Source of the DNA: Pseudomonas sp. S30
GTDB lineage: Bacteria; Pseudomonadota; Gammaproteobacteria; Pseudomonadales; Pseudomonadaceae
Length of the DNA: 64,000 nt
Direction: 5' to 3'
Assembly (NCBI RefSeq): GCF_016518545.1
Contig: NZ_JACVTO010000011.1
Location: 110,586-174,585 of the forward strand
Below the pieces are notes generated by a model. It was not told where the DNA came from. It saw only the letters and a list, made by a program, of their open reading frames with translations, and made no database searches. The translations under genes were made by a program, and so were the position numbers. Below, piece by piece: positions 45,007-55,340 of this stretch (its first letter is position 1; each line of letters begins with the position of its first letter).

Positions 45007-46914
45007 TCAAGCAGACAGTTCCACCAGCAGCTTGTTCAGACGCCGCACGTACGCCGCCGGATCCTTGAGGCTGTCGCCCGCCGCCAGCGCGGCCTGATCG
45101 AACAGAATGTGCGACAGCTCGCCGAAGCGGTCTTCGCTCTGCTCGTGATCGAGCTTCTCGATCAGCGGATGGCTGGGATTGAACTCGAAGATAGGCTTGG
45201 AATCCGGCACCTTCTGCCCGCTCGCCTCGAGAATCTGGCGCATCTGCAGACCCAGGTCCTGCTCGCCGATGGCCAGGATCGCCGGCGAATCGGTCAGGCG
45301 ATGGGACACGCGCACTTCGGCAACGCTGTCGCCCAGCGCGGCCTTCAGGCGCTCGACCAGCCCTTCCTTGTCCTTGGCAACCTCTTCCTGAGCCTTCTTG
45401 TCCTCTTCGGAGTCCAGGCTACCCAGGTCCAGATCGCCACGGGCGACATCGACGAAGGTCTTGCCGTCGAACTCGCTGAGGTAGCTCATCAGCCACTCAT
45501 CGATACGGTCGGTGAGCAGCAGCACTTCGATGCCCTTCTTGCGGAAGACCTCCAGGTGCGGGCTGTTCTTGACCTGTGCGTAGGATTCACCGGTGAGGTA
45601 GTAAATCTTGTCCTGCCCCTCCTTGGCCCGGCCCAGGTAATCGGCCAGGCTGACGCTCTGCTCGCCGCTCTCGTCCTGGGTGGAGGCGAAGCGCAGCAGA
45701 CCGGCGATCTTCTCCTTGTTGGCGAAGTCTTCGGCCGGGCCTTCCTTGAGCACCTGGCCGAAGTTCTTCCAGAAGCCCTTGTACTGCTCGGGTTCGTTCT
45801 TCGCCAGCTTCTCGAGCATGTCCAGGACTCGCTTGGTCAGGGCCGACTTCATCGAATCGATGATCGGGTCCTTCTGCAGGATTTCCCGGGACACGTTGAG
45901 CGACAGGTCGTTGGAGTCGACCACGCCCTTGATGAAGCGCAGGTAAAGCGGCAGGAACGACTCGGCCTGGTCCATGATGAACACGCGCTGCACATAGAGC
46001 TTCAGGCCGCGAGGCGCTTCACGCTGGTACAGGTCGAATGGCGCGCGCGCCGGCACGTACAGCAGCGAGCTGTACTCCAGCTTGCCTTCGACCTTGTTGT
46101 GGCTCCAGGCCAGAGGGTTTTCGAAGTCGTGGCCGATGTGCTTGTAGAACTCCTGGTACTCCTCGTCCTTGATCTCGGTACGCGGACGGGTCCACAGGGC
46201 GCTCGCACGGTTGACGGTCTCCCACTCCTCGGCCGCCGGCTGCTCGCCTTCGGCTGGGGCAGGCTGTTCCTTGGGCAACTCGATCGGCAGGGCGATGTGG
46301 TCGGAGTATTTCTTCACCACGTTACGCAGGCGCCAGCCATCGGCGAACTCCTGCTCGTCCTTCTTCAGGTGCAGGACGATGCGGGTACCGCGCTGCGGCT
46401 TATCGACGGTGGCTACTTCGAAGTCGCCTTCGCCCTTGGACGACCAGTGCACGCCCTCGGCGGCAGGCAGCCCGGCGCGACGGCTGTAGACATCCACCTG
46501 ATCGGCGACGATGAACGCGGAATAGAAGCCCACGCCGAATTGACCGATGAGGTGCGAATCCTTTTTCTGGTCGCCCGTGAGGTTCTTCATGAAGTCGGCG
46601 GTGCCGGACTTGGCGATGGTCCCCAGGTGAGCGATCACGTCGGCGCGGCTCATGCCGATGCCGTTGTCTTCCAGGGTGACGGTGCCGGCTTCCTTGTCGA
46701 AGCTCAGGCGAATCTTCAGATCGGCATCGCCCTCGAGCAATTCGGGGTTGGCCAGGGCTTCGAAACGCAGCTTGTCGGCGGCATCGGAAGCGTTGGAGAT
46801 CAGTTCGCGCAGGAAGATCTCCTTGTTCGAGTACAGCGAATGGATCATGAGGTGCAGCAACTGCTTCACCTCGGTCTGGAAGCCCAGGGTTTCTTTTTGA
46901 GTCTCCACACTCAT
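45007..46914 (-). CDS. htpG: Molecular chaperone HtpG (Hsp90)
   Basis: A 635-residue bacterial Hsp90. The GHKL ATPase motifs are visible: [31 protein letters not shown] and [18 protein letters not shown]; the middle and C-terminal dimerisation domains follow in the normal order. The start MSVETQ at 46914 is that of Pseudomonas homologues; a TTG three codons earlier is unlikely. A sigma-32 promoter lies 69 bases upstream, and a terminator follows the stop. Confidence 0.97.
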   Translation of the reverse strand: MSVETQKETLGFQTEVKQLLHLMIHSLYSNKEIFLRELISNASDAADKLRFEALANPELLEGDADLKIRLSFDKEAGTVTLEDNGIGMSRADVIAHLGTIAKSGTADFMKNLTGDQKKDSHLIGQFGVGFYSAFIVADQVDVYSRRAGLPAAEGVHWSSKGEGDFEVATVDKPQRGTRIVLHLKKDEQEFADGWRLRNVVKKYSDHIALPIELPKEQPAPAEGEQPAAEEWETVNRASALWTRPRTEIKDEEYQEFYKHIGHDFENPLAWSHNKVEGKLEYSSLLYVPARAPFDLYQREAPRGLKLYVQRVFIMDQAESFLPLYLRFIKGVVDSNDLSLNVSREILQKDPIIDSMKSALTKRVLDMLEKLAKNEPEQYKGFWKNFGQVLKEGPAEDFANKEKIAGLLRFASTQDESGEQSVSLADYLGRAKEGQDKIYYLTGESYAQVKNSPHLEVFRKKGIEVLLLTDRIDEWLMSYLSEFDGKTFVDVARGDLDLGSLDSEEDKKAQEEVAKDKEGLVERLKAALGDSVAEVRVSHRLTDSPAILAIGEQDLGLQMRQILEASGQKVPDSKPIFEFNPSHPLIEKLDHEQSEDRFGELSHILFDQAALAAGDSLKDPAAYVRRLNKLLVELSA

Positions 46915-46982
46915 CGTCTTCAAACTCCGATCTGTTGGTCATTGCACCCGAGGCGTCGAGCCTGGCCGGGCGGATGTTCAAC

Positions 46983-47010
46983 AGATGGGGGCAGGCCCGA
47001 CTATTTCAAG
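46983..47010 (-). promoter_or_regulatory. Heat-shock (sigma-32) promoter of htpG
   Basis: On the minus strand CTTGAAA (47004-47010), 13 bases, CCCCATCT (46983-46990) match the RpoH consensus CTTGAAA-N11-16-CCCCATNT at every defined position. The -35 element includes the last sense codons of the upstream thioesterase gene (Leu-Lys, then TAG). The expected transcript start leaves a leader of roughly 60 bases. Confidence 0.85.
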
Positions 47011-47459
47011 GGCGCTTGCGGCTCGATCTTCAAGTGAGCCCTGGCCGTGGCCACTGGCGCGCCTGGATCGCCCTGCCAGGCCGTGATCGCCACATTGGTC
47101 ACCCGTCGACCCTGGCGCTGCACCTGGCAGCGGGCGAATGTGTCGCGATGGCGCGCAGCGCACAAGTAGTCGATGGAGAAGTCGATGACCTCGGGAAGGC
47201 TCGGGCTCTGACTGCAGACCAGCACGTGCAGCGTCGCCGACAGTTCCATGAAACCGGCCAGCACGCCACCATGGATGGCCGGCAGCAGCGGGTTGCCGAT
47301 GTTGTCCGGGTGGGCTGGAAGGCAGAACAGCAGGTCAGCGTCCTGCCGCTGGCATTGCAGGCCGATCAGCTTGGCGTAGGGAATCATGGCCAGTAGCCCG
47401 GCGTAATCGCCATGGGCGTGGGCCTCCTGCAGCTGCTGATGAAACGCTTGGACAGTCAT
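47001..47459 (-). CDS. PaaI-family hotdog thioesterase
   Basis: A 152-residue hotdog-fold protein: the PaaI/YdiI-type motif is PAIHGGVLAGFMELSATL, with the HGGV histidine-glycine turn and a downstream strand FSIDYLCAA. Probably hydrolyses a short or aromatic acyl-CoA; substrate unknown. It overlaps the second thioesterase gene by four bases, and its final codons double as the -35 of the htpG heat-shock promoter. Confidence 0.85.
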   Translation of the reverse strand: MTVQAFHQQLQEAHAHGDYAGLLAMIPYAKLIGLQCQRQDADLLFCLPAHPDNIGNPLLPAIHGGVLAGFMELSATLHVLVCSQSPSLPEVIDFSIDYLCAARHRDTFARCQVQRQGRRVTNVAITAWQGDPGAPVATARAHLKIEPQAPLK

Positions 47460-47947
47460 GCCTCACCGCCCTGCTCCGCGCTGGCGAAGTTCAGCCCGCC
47501 CCGTGCCTGCCCGCCGAGCCGCATGAAGGTCCCGACCACTTGGCAAAGCGTCTCCTGCGCATTGTCCTGATAGGCGAACCCGCGGGTGAAGATGACCTCG
47601 GGCGTGATGCGATAGCAGCATGCATGGCCATAAAGAGCCACCCCGGGTTTGGCCGGGCGCAGGTAGTCGATACGCAGGTCGAGGGTCGGGCACACCTCGA
47701 ACCGTGGCAACGCACACAGCGTGGCCATACCGCAGGCGGTGTCCATCAGCGTGGCCAGCACTCCGCCATGGACCGCACCCGTGTGCGGATCACCCACCAG
47801 CAGGTCCGACCATGGCAGCATCAGTGTCATGCCCTCCCCGTCCGCCTGATGCACCTGCATGCCCAAGTGCTGGCAATGGCGGATTGCCGACAGGAATCGG
47901 TGGGCCATCTGGGTCAGGGGATCCTGCGGGGTCGCCGATCGGTTCAT
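47456..47947 (-). CDS. PaaI-family hotdog thioesterase
   Basis: A 163-residue paralogue of the next gene: TGAVHGGVLATLMDTACGMA is the PaaI active-site helix, and LDLRIDYLRPAKPG the following strand. The start at 47947 has AGAGG seven bases upstream; a frame extension of 27 residues upstream overlaps the divergent lipoprotein promoter region. The two genes probably form a heteromeric pair or arose by tandem duplication. Confidence 0.85.
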   Translation of the reverse strand: MNRSATPQDPLTQMAHRFLSAIRHCQHLGMQVHQADGEGMTLMLPWSDLLVGDPHTGAVHGGVLATLMDTACGMATLCALPRFEVCPTLDLRIDYLRPAKPGVALYGHACCYRITPEVIFTRGFAYQDNAQETLCQVVGTFMRLGGQARGGLNFASAEQGGEA

Positions 47948-48033
47948 GCTCGGACCTCTACCGTTGGAACTGCACCTGGAACACGCTGAAAAGTCGAGTC
48001 CACACGAAAGTTTATATATCTTCGGCAACCATT

Positions 48034-48061
48034 GAACTTCTCGCCCACGGCCGAACTCGAA
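48034..48061 (+). promoter_or_regulatory. AlgU/sigma-E-like promoter of the small lipoprotein gene
   Basis: GAACTT (48034-48039), 17 bases, TCGAA (48057-48061) fits the extracytoplasmic stress pattern GAACTT-N16/17-TCTGA. It is 39 bases before the ATG of an envelope lipoprotein, a typical AlgU target class. Computation or transcript mapping is needed. Confidence 0.45.
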
Positions 48062-48099
48062 GGTTTCAACTCACTTATTCCACCAAGGAGAAACATCCC

Positions 48100-48375
48100 A
48101 TGCGTAAACCTTTTGCTTTTGCTCTGATGCTGGCCGCTGCCATGGGTCTGGCTGCTTGCGACAAGTCGAGCGAAGATAAGGCCCAGGACGCACAGAAACA
48201 CGCCGAGCAAGCCCAGGAGAAGATGGGCGAAGCTCAGGATAAAGTGAACGACGCCGCCAAGGAAAACGCCGAAGCTGCCAAAGATCAGGCCGAAGCGCAG
48301 CAGAAAGCCGTCGAGGAATCGCAGCCGGCCAACCCAGCGCCGACCACCGCGCCTGCAGAACCTGCCAAGCAGTAA
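48100..48375 (+). CDS. Small alanine-rich lipoprotein with coiled coil
   Basis: A 91-residue lipoprotein. Signal peptide with lipobox MGLAAC (Cys20 after LAA), then a charged alanine/glutamine/lysine helix (about residues 23-75, heptad-like AQDAQKHAEQAQEKMGEAQDKV), then a proline-rich tail. AAGGAG lies nine bases before the ATG. The sequence resembles small envelope lipoproteins such as OprI/Lpp-type helical proteins in composition only, not in family. It ends at a strong terminator. Confidence 0.82.
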   Translation: MRKPFAFALMLAAAMGLAACDKSSEDKAQDAQKHAEQAQEKMGEAQDKVNDAAKENAEAAKDQAEAQQKAVEESQPANPAPTTAPAEPAKQ

Positions 48376-48388
48376 TTCGCCTGGTATG

Positions 48389-48416
48389 AAAAAACCCGAC
48401 CTGGTCGGGTTTTTTT
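48389..48416 (+). terminator. Intrinsic terminator of the small lipoprotein gene
   Basis: AAAAAACCCGAC-CTG-GTCGGGTTTTTTT, a seven-pair GC stem with a T7 tail, 14 bases after the stop. Confidence 0.92.
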
Positions 48417-48535
48417 ATGCGCGCTAGTTGGAAAAGTGAAACGCTTCAGCCACTGCAAGCCAACTTCCCATCGGCCGCATCCTGCAACTTGCAGTTGCCC
48501 GAGCGACACGCTGATGGGTTGTTTCAAACCCACAT

Positions 48536-48569
48536 GAAAAAGCCCTGTACGCGTTTGGAGTACAGGGCT
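48536..48569 (-). terminator. Intrinsic terminator of brnQ
   Basis: On the minus strand AGCCCTGTAC and GTACAGGGCT form a perfect 10-bp stem around a nine-base loop, followed by TTTTTCAT. It begins 54 bases after the brnQ stop. Confidence 0.88.
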
Positions 48570-48622
48570 TCAAGGTTACTGAAGGCTTGCGGTTTTCAGC
48601 CCTAGGCCAAGTGCATCGACCG

Positions 48623-49936
48623 TCAGGCCAACGCTTCTTGGGGCTTGCCCAGCAGGCGGTCGAACACCACGGCAGCGCCCAAGGTGACGACAGAGGGCAG
48701 CAGCCACGCCAGACCCTGGTCGCTCAGCGGCAGGTGAGCCATGAACTCAGGCAGGACATGCGCGATATCGCTGCCTTTAATGGCATCGACGATGCCGAAC
48801 ACCAGCGAGACCAGCATCACCGGCGCCAGGATGCGGGCCGGCGAATTCCACAGGTCTTTGACGAAGCTCAGGCCTACCACCACGATGCACGGTGGATAGA
48901 TGGCGGTGAGCACCGGAATCGAGAACATGATCAGCTTGGTCAGGCCCAGGTTCGACACCAGCAAGGAGAACCCGGCCAGGATCACCACCAGTGCGCGGTA
49001 CGACAACGGCAGCAATTGGCTGAAGTACTCGGCGCAGGCGCATGTCAGGCCCACGGCAGTCACCAGGCACGCCAGGGCGATCAGTACGGCGAGGAAACCA
49101 CTGCCCAGCGAGCCGAAGGTATGCTGCACATAGGCATGCAGCACGGCTGCGCCGTTGCTGGCTCCAGCCGCGATCTCGTGGCTGCCGGCGCCCAGGCGGA
49201 ACAGGCTGATGTACACCAGTGCCAGCCCCACACCGGCGATCAGGCCAGCGATGATGGCGTAGCGGGTGATCAATTGCGGCGACTCGACCCCGCGCGAGCG
49301 AATAGCATTGACGATGACGATCCCGAAGACCAGTGCGCCGAGGGTGTCCATGGTCAGATAGCCATCGGCGAAGCCTTTGGAAAACGCCGCAGCGGCATAT
49401 GCCGGCTGCGCCTCGCCCATGCCACCGGCGGGCGCCATGAAGGCCGCGACGCCCAGCACCGCCAGCGCGATGATCTTCAGCGGAGCGAGGAAGCGCCCGA
49501 CGGTGTCGAGCAGCTTGCCGGGGTACATCGACACGGCGAGCACCACGGCGAAATACACCAGGCTATAGATGAACAGCGCGATCGGGCTCTCGCCGGTCAA
49601 CGGCGCGACGCCGACCTCGAAGGACACGGTGGCGGTACGCGGCGTGGCGAACAATGGCCCGACCGACAGGTAGCAGACCGCAGCCAGCAGGCCGCCGAAG
49701 AACTTGCCGATCGGGCTGCTCAGGGCATCCATGCCGCCACCGACCTTGGCCAGCGCCACGACGGTGATGACCGGCAGGCCGACGGCGGTCACCAGGAAGC
49801 CCAGGGCAGCCATCCACACGTGCGGGCCGGATTGCAGGCCCACGATGGGCGGGAAGATGATATTGCCCGCGCCGACGAAAAGCGCGAACGTCATGAAGCC
49901 AAGCGCCAGGATGTCCTGGCCTTTTAACACTTTCAT
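48623..49936 (-). CDS. brnQ: Branched-chain amino acid:cation symporter
   Basis: A 437-residue LIVCS-family transporter with about 12 helices. Family blocks include [21 protein letters not shown] at the N-terminus, [32 protein letters not shown] and [22 protein letters not shown]. It imports leucine, isoleucine and valine with Na+ or H+. Expression is probably governed by the long upstream region described separately. Confidence 0.95.
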   Translation of the reverse strand: MKVLKGQDILALGFMTFALFVGAGNIIFPPIVGLQSGPHVWMAALGFLVTAVGLPVITVVALAKVGGGMDALSSPIGKFFGGLLAAVCYLSVGPLFATPRTATVSFEVGVAPLTGESPIALFIYSLVYFAVVLAVSMYPGKLLDTVGRFLAPLKIIALAVLGVAAFMAPAGGMGEAQPAYAAAAFSKGFADGYLTMDTLGALVFGIVIVNAIRSRGVESPQLITRYAIIAGLIAGVGLALVYISLFRLGAGSHEIAAGASNGAAVLHAYVQHTFGSLGSGFLAVLIALACLVTAVGLTCACAEYFSQLLPLSYRALVVILAGFSLLVSNLGLTKLIMFSIPVLTAIYPPCIVVVGLSFVKDLWNSPARILAPVMLVSLVFGIVDAIKGSDIAHVLPEFMAHLPLSDQGLAWLLPSVVTLGAAVVFDRLLGKPQEALA

Positions 49937-50312
49937 TTAAGGAAGTACCACACTGCTGAAATCGGGGTTCGAGAGGGGATTCCCACATGGATGGCGGAAA
50001 TGCTGCCCGGCGTCATGAGCCAGACCCGTTTAGCGTGTCGTTCCCTTTTGGGGCACGGGCACAAAGTAGGCGCGTAGAGTACAGAATTTGCTCAAGAAAC
50101 GCACTGTAAGGGTGCCCTGTGTCCGATGTACGTACATGCTTGTCGTCTCTGTGAATGGGAGACGTCCGAATTATGTCGGACTTTAAGAAATTTTCTGTGT
50201 GAGAATTCCTATAGCGCCGATGGAAAAGTCTTGGTTGATGATCCTCGCCCAGAAACGACAAAGGCCACCCGAAGGTGGCCTCTGTGCGCGTGGGGGGGGT
50301 AAAGCGTGCTGC
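49937..50312. other. 376-base brnQ-sucD intergenic region with hairpins and a palindrome
   Basis: No convincing gene; the only open frame (50013-50261, minus) has no ribosome site and no resemblance. It holds the sucD terminator, a perfect 12-bp palindrome ATGTACGTACAT (50126-50137), a CGTCTC-N9-GAGACG repeat (50144-50164) and GTCCGA-N6-TCGGAC followed by TTTAAGAAATTTT (50164-50194). The brnQ promoter should lie in it, and the elements suggest a regulated leader or a small RNA. Confidence 0.45.
50250..50283 (-). terminator. Intrinsic terminator of the TCA operon after sucD
   Basis: On the minus strand AGGCCACC-TTCG-GGTGGCC followed by TTTGTCGTTT, 30 bases after the sucD stop. It closes the sdhCDAB-sucABCD transcript. 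Confidence 0.88.
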
Positions 50313-51197
50313 TTACTTCTTGGCTTCCCAACCCGTCAGCTCGGCCAGGGCCTTGCCGATGTCAGCCAGGGAACGCACGGTCTTCACGCCGGCGTCCTGC
50401 AGTGCAGCGAATTTCTCGTCTGCAGTGCCTTTACCGCCGGAGATGATGGCGCCCGCGTGGCCCATGCGCTTGCCCGCCGGAGCGGTCACGCCTGCGATGT
50501 AGGACACCACGGGCTTGGTCACGTTGGCCTTGATGTAGGCGGCGGCTTCTTCTTCAGCGGAACCGCCGATCTCGCCGATCATGACGATCGCCTCGGTCTT
50601 CGGATCTTCCTGGAACAGCTTCAGGATGTCGATGAAGTTCGAGCCTGGAATCGGGTCGCCGCCGATACCGACGCAGGTCGACTGGCCGAAGCCGGCGTCG
50701 GTGGTCTGCTTGACCGCTTCATAGGTCAGGGTGCCGGAGCGCGACACGATACCGACCTTGCCTGGCAGGTGGATGTGACCGGGCATGATGCCGATCTTGC
50801 ACTCGCCCGGGGTGATGACGCCTGGGCAGTTGGGGCCGATCAGGGTCACGCCCAGCTCGTCGCACTTGACCTTGGCATCCAGCATGTCGAGGGTCGGGAT
50901 GCCCTCGGTGATGCAGACGATCAGCTTGATGCCGCCGAAGGCCGCTTCCAGGATGGAGTCCTTGCAGAACGGCGCCGGAACGTAGATCACCGAAGCGTCG
51001 GCGCCAGTGGCCTCGACCGCTTCCTTGACGGTGTTGAACACCGGCAGGCCCAGGTGGGTGGTGCCACCCTTGCCTGGGGTGACGCCGCCGACCATCTTGG
51101 TGCCGTAGGCGATCGCCTGCTCGGAGTGGAAGGTACCCTGCGAGCCGGTGAAGCCCTGGCAGATGACTTTGGTGTCTTTATTGATCAGGACGCTCAT
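50313..51197 (-). CDS. sucD: Succinyl-CoA synthetase alpha subunit
   Basis: A 294-residue subunit that carries the phosphohistidine intermediate of succinyl-CoA ligase (ADP/GDP forming). The CoA/NAD-like fold has [19 protein letters not shown], and the phosphorylated histidine is in [17 protein letters not shown]. Its first base is the last base of the sucC stop (TAATG), so translation is coupled. Full family length. Confidence 0.97.
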   Translation of the reverse strand: MSVLINKDTKVICQGFTGSQGTFHSEQAIAYGTKMVGGVTPGKGGTTHLGLPVFNTVKEAVEATGADASVIYVPAPFCKDSILEAAFGGIKLIVCITEGIPTLDMLDAKVKCDELGVTLIGPNCPGVITPGECKIGIMPGHIHLPGKVGIVSRSGTLTYEAVKQTTDAGFGQSTCVGIGGDPIPGSNFIDILKLFQEDPKTEAIVMIGEIGGSAEEEAAAYIKANVTKPVVSYIAGVTAPAGKRMGHAGAIISGGKGTADEKFAALQDAGVKTVRSLADIGKALAELTGWEAKK

Positions 51198-52363
51198 TAC
51201 TTGCCCTCCGCAGCTTTGACAACTTGTTGAGCAGCGTCGGTCAGGCTGGTTGCAGCAATGATGTTCAAACCGCTTTCTGCCAGTACTTTAGCGCCCAGTT
51301 CGGCGTTGTTGCCTTCGAGGCGAACGACGACCGGCACTTTCACGCCGACTTCCTTGACTGCACCGATGATGCCTTCGGCAATCATGTCGCAGCGCACGAT
51401 GCCGCCGAAGATGTTGACCAGAACGGCCGCGACGTTGCTGTCGGACAGAATGATCTTGAACGCTTCGGTCACGCGCTCTTTGGTGGCACCGCCACCGACG
51501 TCGAGGAAGTTGGCTGGCTTGCCGCCGTGCAGGTTGACGATGTCCATGGTACCCATGGCCAGACCGGCACCGTTGACCATGCAGCCGATGTTGCCTTCCA
51601 GCGCCACGTAGTTCAGCTCGAACTTGGCCGCGTGGGCTTCACGGGCGTCGTCCTGCGACGGATCGTGGAAGGTCTTCAGCTTGGGCTGACGGTACATGGC
51701 GTTGGCGTCGATGTTGATCTTGGCATCGAGGCAGTGCAGGTCGCCGTCGGCCTTGATCACCAGCGGGTTGACTTCCAGCAGGGCCAGGTCGTGGTCCTTG
51801 AACAGCTTGGCCAGACCGACGAAGATCTTGGCGAATTGCTGCACCTGCTTGCCTTCCAGGCCCAGCTGGAACGCCAGCTCGCGACCCTGGAACGGCTGAG
51901 CGCCGACCAGCGGATCGATGGTGGCCTTGAGGATCTTCTCGGGAGTGTCGTGGGCGACTTTCTCGATGTCCACGCCACCTTCGGTGGAGGCCATGAACAC
52001 GATGCGGCGGCTCGAACGGTCCACTACAGCGCCCAGGTACAGCTCTTTGGCGATGTCAGTGCAGGATTCGACCAGGATCTTGGAAACTGGCTGACCATTG
52101 GCATCGGTCTGGTAGGTGACCAGGTTCTTGCCCAGCCACTGTGCAGCGAACGCCTTGGCGTCTTCCCTGCTGCGAACCAGCTTGACGCCACCCGCCTTGC
52201 CGCGACCACCGGCGTGAACCTGGGCTTTGACCACCCACTCGGAACCGCCGATCTTGTCGCAGGCTTCTGCGGCTTGTTCAGGGGTATCGACCGCGAAACC
52301 CTTGGAAACTGGCAGGCCGTACTCAGCGAACAGCTGTTTGCCCTGATACTCGTGAAGATTCAT
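51197..52363 (-). CDS. sucC: Succinyl-CoA synthetase beta subunit
   Basis: A 388-residue ATP-grasp subunit: [18 protein letters not shown] at the N-terminus, [20 protein letters not shown] for nucleotide binding and [16 protein letters not shown] in the ligase_CoA domain. It forms the alpha-beta enzyme with SucD for substrate-level phosphorylation. It is 169 bases after lpd, with two strong hairpins in that gap. Confidence 0.97.
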   Translation of the reverse strand: MNLHEYQGKQLFAEYGLPVSKGFAVDTPEQAAEACDKIGGSEWVVKAQVHAGGRGKAGGVKLVRSREDAKAFAAQWLGKNLVTYQTDANGQPVSKILVESCTDIAKELYLGAVVDRSSRRIVFMASTEGGVDIEKVAHDTPEKILKATIDPLVGAQPFQGRELAFQLGLEGKQVQQFAKIFVGLAKLFKDHDLALLEVNPLVIKADGDLHCLDAKINIDANAMYRQPKLKTFHDPSQDDAREAHAAKFELNYVALEGNIGCMVNGAGLAMGTMDIVNLHGGKPANFLDVGGGATKERVTEAFKIILSDSNVAAVLVNIFGGIVRCDMIAEGIIGAVKEVGVKVPVVVRLEGNNAELGAKVLAESGLNIIAATSLTDAAQQVVKAAEGK

Positions 52364-52483
52364 GCTTTATACCGTCTTCGTTAGGTACTGCGCTTCGGCG
52401 CTGCGCTGTTTCCAGCGCCGCGCCACCTGTGACCGTTAACCCCGGATGATCCGGTAGCCCGGTCCGGCGGACGTTCCGCGGTG

Positions 52484-52523
52484 GATCTTGCACGCAAGAC
52501 CCACGACGGGCAGCCCGCCGTGG
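52484..52523 (-). other. Tandem RNA hairpins between lpd and sucC
   Basis: In the minus-strand transcript, CCACGGCGGG-CTG-CCCGTCGTGG (10 pairs, one G-U) starts nine bases after the lpd stop and is followed at once by GGTCTTGC-GT-GCAAGATC (8 pairs, one G-U). No U-run follows, so read-through into sucC is expected; processing, stability or partial attenuation are possible roles. Confidence 0.55.
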
Positions 52524-52532
52524 TTTTTATAA

Positions 52533-54059
<1,527 letters not shown>

Positions 54060-54065
54060 GCTCGA

Positions 54066-55298
54066 TTAGATGTCCAGCAGCAGGCGGGACGGATCTTCCA
54101 GCAGGTTCTTGATAGTGACGAGGAAGGTCACCGCTTCCTTACCGTCGATCAGGCGGTGGTCATAGGACAGCGCCAGGTACATCATCGGACGGATGACCAC
54201 TTGGCCATTGATCGCCATCGGACGCTGGATGATGTTGTGCATGCCCAGGATCGCGGCCTGTGGCGGGTTGACGATCGGCGTGGACATCATCGAGCCGAAG
54301 GTACCACCGTTGGTGATGGTGAAGGTGCCACCGGTCATCTCTTCGATGGACAGCTTGCCGTCACGGGCCTTCTTGCCGAAGGTGGCGATGCCGTTCTCGA
54401 TCTCGGCCAGCGACATCGACTCGGCATTGCGCAGCACCGGCACCACCAGACCACGGTCGCTGGAGACGGCCACGCCGACGTCCGCGTAACCATGGTAGAC
54501 GATGTCGTTGCCGTCGATCGAGGCATTGACCGCCGGGAAACGCTTGAGCGCTTCGGTGGCCGCCTTGACGAAGAACGACATGAAGCCCAGGCGTACGCCG
54601 TTGTGGGTCTTCTCGAACAGGTCCTTGTACTTCGAGCGCAGCGCCATGACTTCGGTCATGTCGACTTCGTTGAAGGTGGTGAGCATGGCCATGTTCGACT
54701 GTGCTTCGACCAGACGCTCGGCGATCTTGGCGCGCAGGCGGGTCATCGGCACACGCTTCTCGGTGCGATCGCCGGCGGCGGTGACGACCGCAGCAGCGGC
54801 AGCGGCGGCAGGCTTGGCAGCCGGTGCGGCAGCCGGCGCCGACTTCTTGTTGGCCACGGCAGCAACCACATCTTCCTTGGTGATGCGGCCACCCTTGCCC
54901 GTGCCGCTCACAGTGGCCAGGTCCAGGCCGCTCTCTTCGGCCAGCTTGCGCGCAGCCGGGGCTGCGATCGGATCGTCTTCACCGGCATCGGTGCTGGCGG
55001 CAGCAGGGGCTGCGCTCGGTGCAGCGGCGGCGGCGGCAGGTGCGGCAGCAGCAGCGGCACCGCCCTCGACGATCGAACCCAGCACTTCATCGGACAGGAC
55101 CGTTTCGCCCTCGCCCTTGACGATGTCGCCCAGTACGCCATCGGCGGTAGCCAGCACTTCCAGCACCACCTTGTCGGTCTCGATGTCGACGATCAGTTCG
55201 TCACGCTTGACGGCCTCGCCCGGTTGCTTGTGCCAGGTGGCGACGGTGCCGTCGGCGACCGATTCCGGGAAGGTTGGGGCTTTGATCTCGATAGCCAT
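54066..55298 (-). CDS. sucB: Dihydrolipoyllysine succinyltransferase, E2 of 2-oxoglutarate dehydrogenase
   Basis: A 410-residue E2. The N-terminal lipoyl domain has Lys43 in [11 protein letters not shown], an Ala/Pro-rich linker follows (about 80-110 and 150-175), the E3-binding domain is around [30 protein letters not shown], and the catalytic domain ends with [16 protein letters not shown] (His and Asp of HxxxD). It forms the core of the complex with SucA and Lpd. It lies 42 bases after sucA. Confidence 0.97.
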
Positions 55299-55340
55299 TA
55301 TCAGTGTTTCCTTAAATTCGGTTTCAGGTGCGCGAAGGCG

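Noticed and set aside
50013..50261. 82-codon minus-strand frame in the brnQ-sucD gap
   Set aside because: It runs through hairpins and the palindrome, has no ribosome site and its composition is not protein-like for this genome.
50287..50298. Run of eight G residues after sucD
   Set aside because: A phase-variable tract was considered, but it lies outside any reading frame and near a terminator; no gene would be switched.
52501..52528. Plus-strand intrinsic terminator (hairpin followed by TTTTT) between sucC and lpd
   Set aside because: Both flanking genes are on the minus strand, where no U-run follows the stem; it was kept as a structured RNA element instead.
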